Assembly: GCA_007116425.1 (NCBI GenBank)
Contig: SKIL01000279.1
Location: 1-5,672 of the forward strand
Direction of reading: 5' to 3'
From: Bacteriovoracaceae bacterium
Lineage (GTDB): Bacteria; Bdellovibrionota; Bacteriovoracia; Bacteriovoracales; Bacteriovoracaceae
Length of the DNA stretch: 5,672 nucleotides
Shown: positions 4,121-5,672 of the stretch, in pieces
How positions within the stretch are numbered: the first letter of the stretch is position 1
Layout: the number at the start of each line of letters is the position of its first letter
Program-made: the position numbers and the translations under genes
The notes under the pieces: generated by a model
Told to the model about the DNA's origin: nothing
The model's database searches: none
The model's input: the letters and a program-made list of their open reading frames with translations, nothing else

Positions 4121-5395
4121 TTATCCGAGTCGTCTAAAATTACGAAAAACTCCTTTCGCAAAATCGGGCGCAAGATTATTTTTGTCTGCTAAATCTAGAA
4201 AATTTTCGAGTGCATTTTGAGTGGATTCAATTATCTCGACAATCTGTTTATTTTTTATACCGTACTTATTTCCAACATGAAAAATATCATTTTTTTCGAA
4301 ATTATCATCTTTGTTATTGAATTTCATTTGATGTGTTTGAGATGAACCAGCTCCATAACTATAAGTGAGATCGAAGGCCGGAGCAAGTTTCCATTGTCCA
4401 TTTTTATCCATAAGAAACCCAAAATTTTTGGTATGGTCATCTTGATTTCGAAAAACAATATTAAAAACAGCGATTCTAAAGGCCTTTAGAACTTCTGCCT
4501 TATCTAGAGTGAGCTTATTTGTAAGTGAGAATAATTCCTCATATGTGCATGAGTGTTTTTGAACAAAATCTTTTGTGTAAATTCCACAGAGACTAGCGTA
4601 GTGATAGATTTTATTCTTTTTGTGGTCTTGATCAAAGCGCTCGACGATAAAATGCGATTTTTCGACGCCGCGAGGGCCACACTCTTCTAGGAGATATGTT
4701 TTTGGGATTTCAATATGACAAGATTGGGCCATTAAAGAGTAAATATATTCAAGTCTTTTGTAGCAATTGGGCTCTTCGCCATCGATGATACCATCAAACT
4801 TTATGAGGCATGGGATAAATCCAGCTTTAGGTTTAGAGTGGCCACTTCGGATTTTTTTGGTGATAGGATCGTAATCAATAAGTGCTTTGGCCTGGGCCCC
4901 ACCAGCACTTCCTCCAACTCTTATGATGTCGAGAGTTTTTGAATTGGCCTTATCTTCAATAATATCCTTTGCTGCTTGTTTTAAGCTTTTGATTTCTGGC
5001 CATTCTTGCTCTTTTGTTAAGTTTTGACTCAGTTCGGGTGAAAATTCTAAGGCGCCAATACCATTTTTCCCGACATAGAGAAGCTGCTTTATGACATCGA
5101 CTTCTTTTGGTTCAAGGTTGAAATGTTGCTTATAAAAAGCGTAAATAATTCTTTTACCAAAGCGATCTGGTAAGTGGTCAGCAATAACTCCTGGGAGACC
5201 TTGAAATGAATGTGCCTTATTATTTTGAGTGAAAATAGTTGTTGTTGCTAAAGGGAGTTCTAGTGGCGAAATTTCATAATTGAATTGTTTAAAACTTGGC
5301 TCGTACTCAAAGAGAGGATTTCCCGCTTGGTCTAGAGCAATATAGCCTAGAGTTTTTCCCCAAAGGGATATTTTCAGTGAATTAAGGTTGTGCAT
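4121..5395 (-). CDS. hipA: HipA-family Ser/Thr kinase toxin
   Basis: HipA toxins phosphorylate cytosolic translation factors (glutamyl-tRNA synthetase in E. coli) and cause growth arrest. The N-terminal HipA_N/Couple_hipA part (about 5-115) includes QGLPGVIADHLPDRFG (65-80), a family hallmark. The kinase part has the glycine-rich loop GGSAGGAQAK (161-170), with Ser163 near the position autophosphorylated in E. coli HipA. It also has LIKFDG (197-202) with the ATP-contacting Lys199. The catalytic segment RNQDDHTKNFG (316-326) places Asp319 as catalytic base and Asn324 as metal ligand. APAFDLT (338-344), with Asp342, completes the metal site. At 424 aa it is close to E. coli HipA (440). All active-site residues are present. 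ATG 5395 lies within the last 14 bp of hipB, so translation is coupled; AAAAGG precedes it by about 6 nt. The substrate here is unknown. Confidence 0.93.
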   Translation of the reverse strand: MHNLNSLKISLWGKTLGYIALDQAGNPLFEYEPSFKQFNYEISPLELPLATTTIFTQNNKAHSFQGLPGVIADHLPDRFGKRIIYAFYKQHFNLEPKEVDVIKQLLYVGKNGIGALEFSPELSQNLTKEQEWPEIKSLKQAAKDIIEDKANSKTLDIIRVGGSAGGAQAKALIDYDPITKKIRSGHSKPKAGFIPCLIKFDGIIDGEEPNCYKRLEYIYSLMAQSCHIEIPKTYLLEECGPRGVEKSHFIVERFDQDHKKNKIYHYASLCGIYTKDFVQKHSCTYEELFSLTNKLTLDKAEVLKAFRIAVFNIVFRNQDDHTKNFGFLMDKNGQWKLAPAFDLTYSYGAGSSQTHQMKFNNKDDNFEKNDIFHVGNKYGIKNKQIVEIIESTQNALENFLDLADKNNLAPDFAKGVFRNFRRLG

Positions 5396-5672
5396 TACTG
5401 GCCCTTTTTCTTTTTTTTGACTCTGCTTGATAAATCTCTTTAGGCGAAGGATTTACTCTAGGGCTGAGGGCCTCTAGTTGCTGAATTTCACCAAGTGATC
5501 TCAGGATTGCAATTAGAGTGAGAAAACTCGGTGGCTTGCCACTTTCAAACTTTTTTATTGTTGGAAGTGATAAGTTTGCTTTTTTTGCTAATTGGGCCTG
5601 AGTAAGATTCAAGGAAAGTCTTTTGTCTTTTAGACTATCTGAAATTCTTTGAATGATTTGGTGATTATCCAA
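5382..5672 (-). CDS. hipB: HipB antitoxin, XRE-family HTH (reaches window edge, start uncertain)
   Basis: The frame covers 96 codons up to the right edge. The first visible codon is TTG, which may be the start or simply Leu in a longer gene, so the 5' end is not determined. The helix-turn-helix is at about residues 22-45 (LTQAQLAKKANLSLPTIKKFESG), matching the lambda-repressor-like fold of HipB. The C-terminus PSPKEIYQAESKKRKRA is a basic tail common in HipB partners of HipA kinases. It should repress the operon through operators lying beyond the window and hold HipA inactive in a HipB-HipA-DNA complex. The 14-bp overlap with hipA is the standard hipBA arrangement. Confidence 0.85.
   Translation of the reverse strand: MDNHQIIQRISDSLKDKRLSLNLTQAQLAKKANLSLPTIKKFESGKPPSFLTLIAILRSLGEIQQLEALSPRVNPSPKEIYQAESKKRKRASNAQP

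Noticed and set aside
3984..4220. 78-codon + strand ORF
   Set aside because: It crosses two perfect hairpins and boundary motif copy 5 and then runs antisense to the 3' end of hipA; composition is not protein-like and no ribosome site precedes it.
1..5672. Insertion sequence, transposase, CRISPR array or tRNA
   Set aside because: No transposase frame, no IS-type terminal inverted repeats with target duplication, no regularly spaced short repeats with spacers, and no tRNA-like cloverleaf were seen.

Overview
The window is AT-rich (roughly 36-38% G+C by eye) bacterial DNA, densely coded, with Shine-Dalgarno-type starts. No rRNA, tRNA, ribosomal or metabolic gene is present to fix the taxon. 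The toxin families suggest a Gram-negative host; an AT-rich Bdellovibrionota-like genome would fit, but this is only a guess. All genes are accessory, typical of a toxin-antitoxin (TA) or plasticity island.

Layout from left to right: a previously untracked 59-residue single-span membrane protein (27-206, -); a Fic-family AMP-transferase with a built-in inhibitory motif and a C-terminal winged helix (427-1680, -); a HigB/HigA-type TA pair (2101-2722, +) behind a palindromic operator; an AAA ATPase with a DUF4143 domain (2771-3916, -); and a HipA kinase toxin (4121-5395, -) preceded by its HipB antitoxin (5382 to the right edge, -, possibly incomplete at its 5' end).

The most striking structure is not a gene. 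A 14-bp motif, best form GGTCTACTGGCACC, occurs five times in the same orientation (24-37, 425-438, 1958-1971, 2749-2762, 4107-4120). It falls exactly between the transcription units, so each interval holds one gene or operon whatever its strand. The 8-mer CTGGCACC is found at four of these places and I saw it nowhere else on the + strand. Stop codons of the minus-strand genes lie in or within a few bases of the motif, and palindromic hairpins stand on its left side. Two copies belong to a 64-bp direct repeat (61/64 identical) that brackets the higBA pair and carries the tail of a second antitoxin gene. Together this looks like an array of gene cassettes separated by a recombination site. It resembles an integron cassette array or Xer-dif-flanked modules, but it does not show convincing canonical sites of either kind, and no recombinase is in the window.

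Functionally, the island collects unrelated self-regulated toxins: a Fic enzyme with an intramolecular brake, a ribosome-dependent RNase candidate with its repressor antitoxin, and a HipA kinase with its repressor. An ATPase of unclear role and a small membrane protein are included too. Such modules could stabilise the array, act in phage defence, or both; the sequence alone does not decide.
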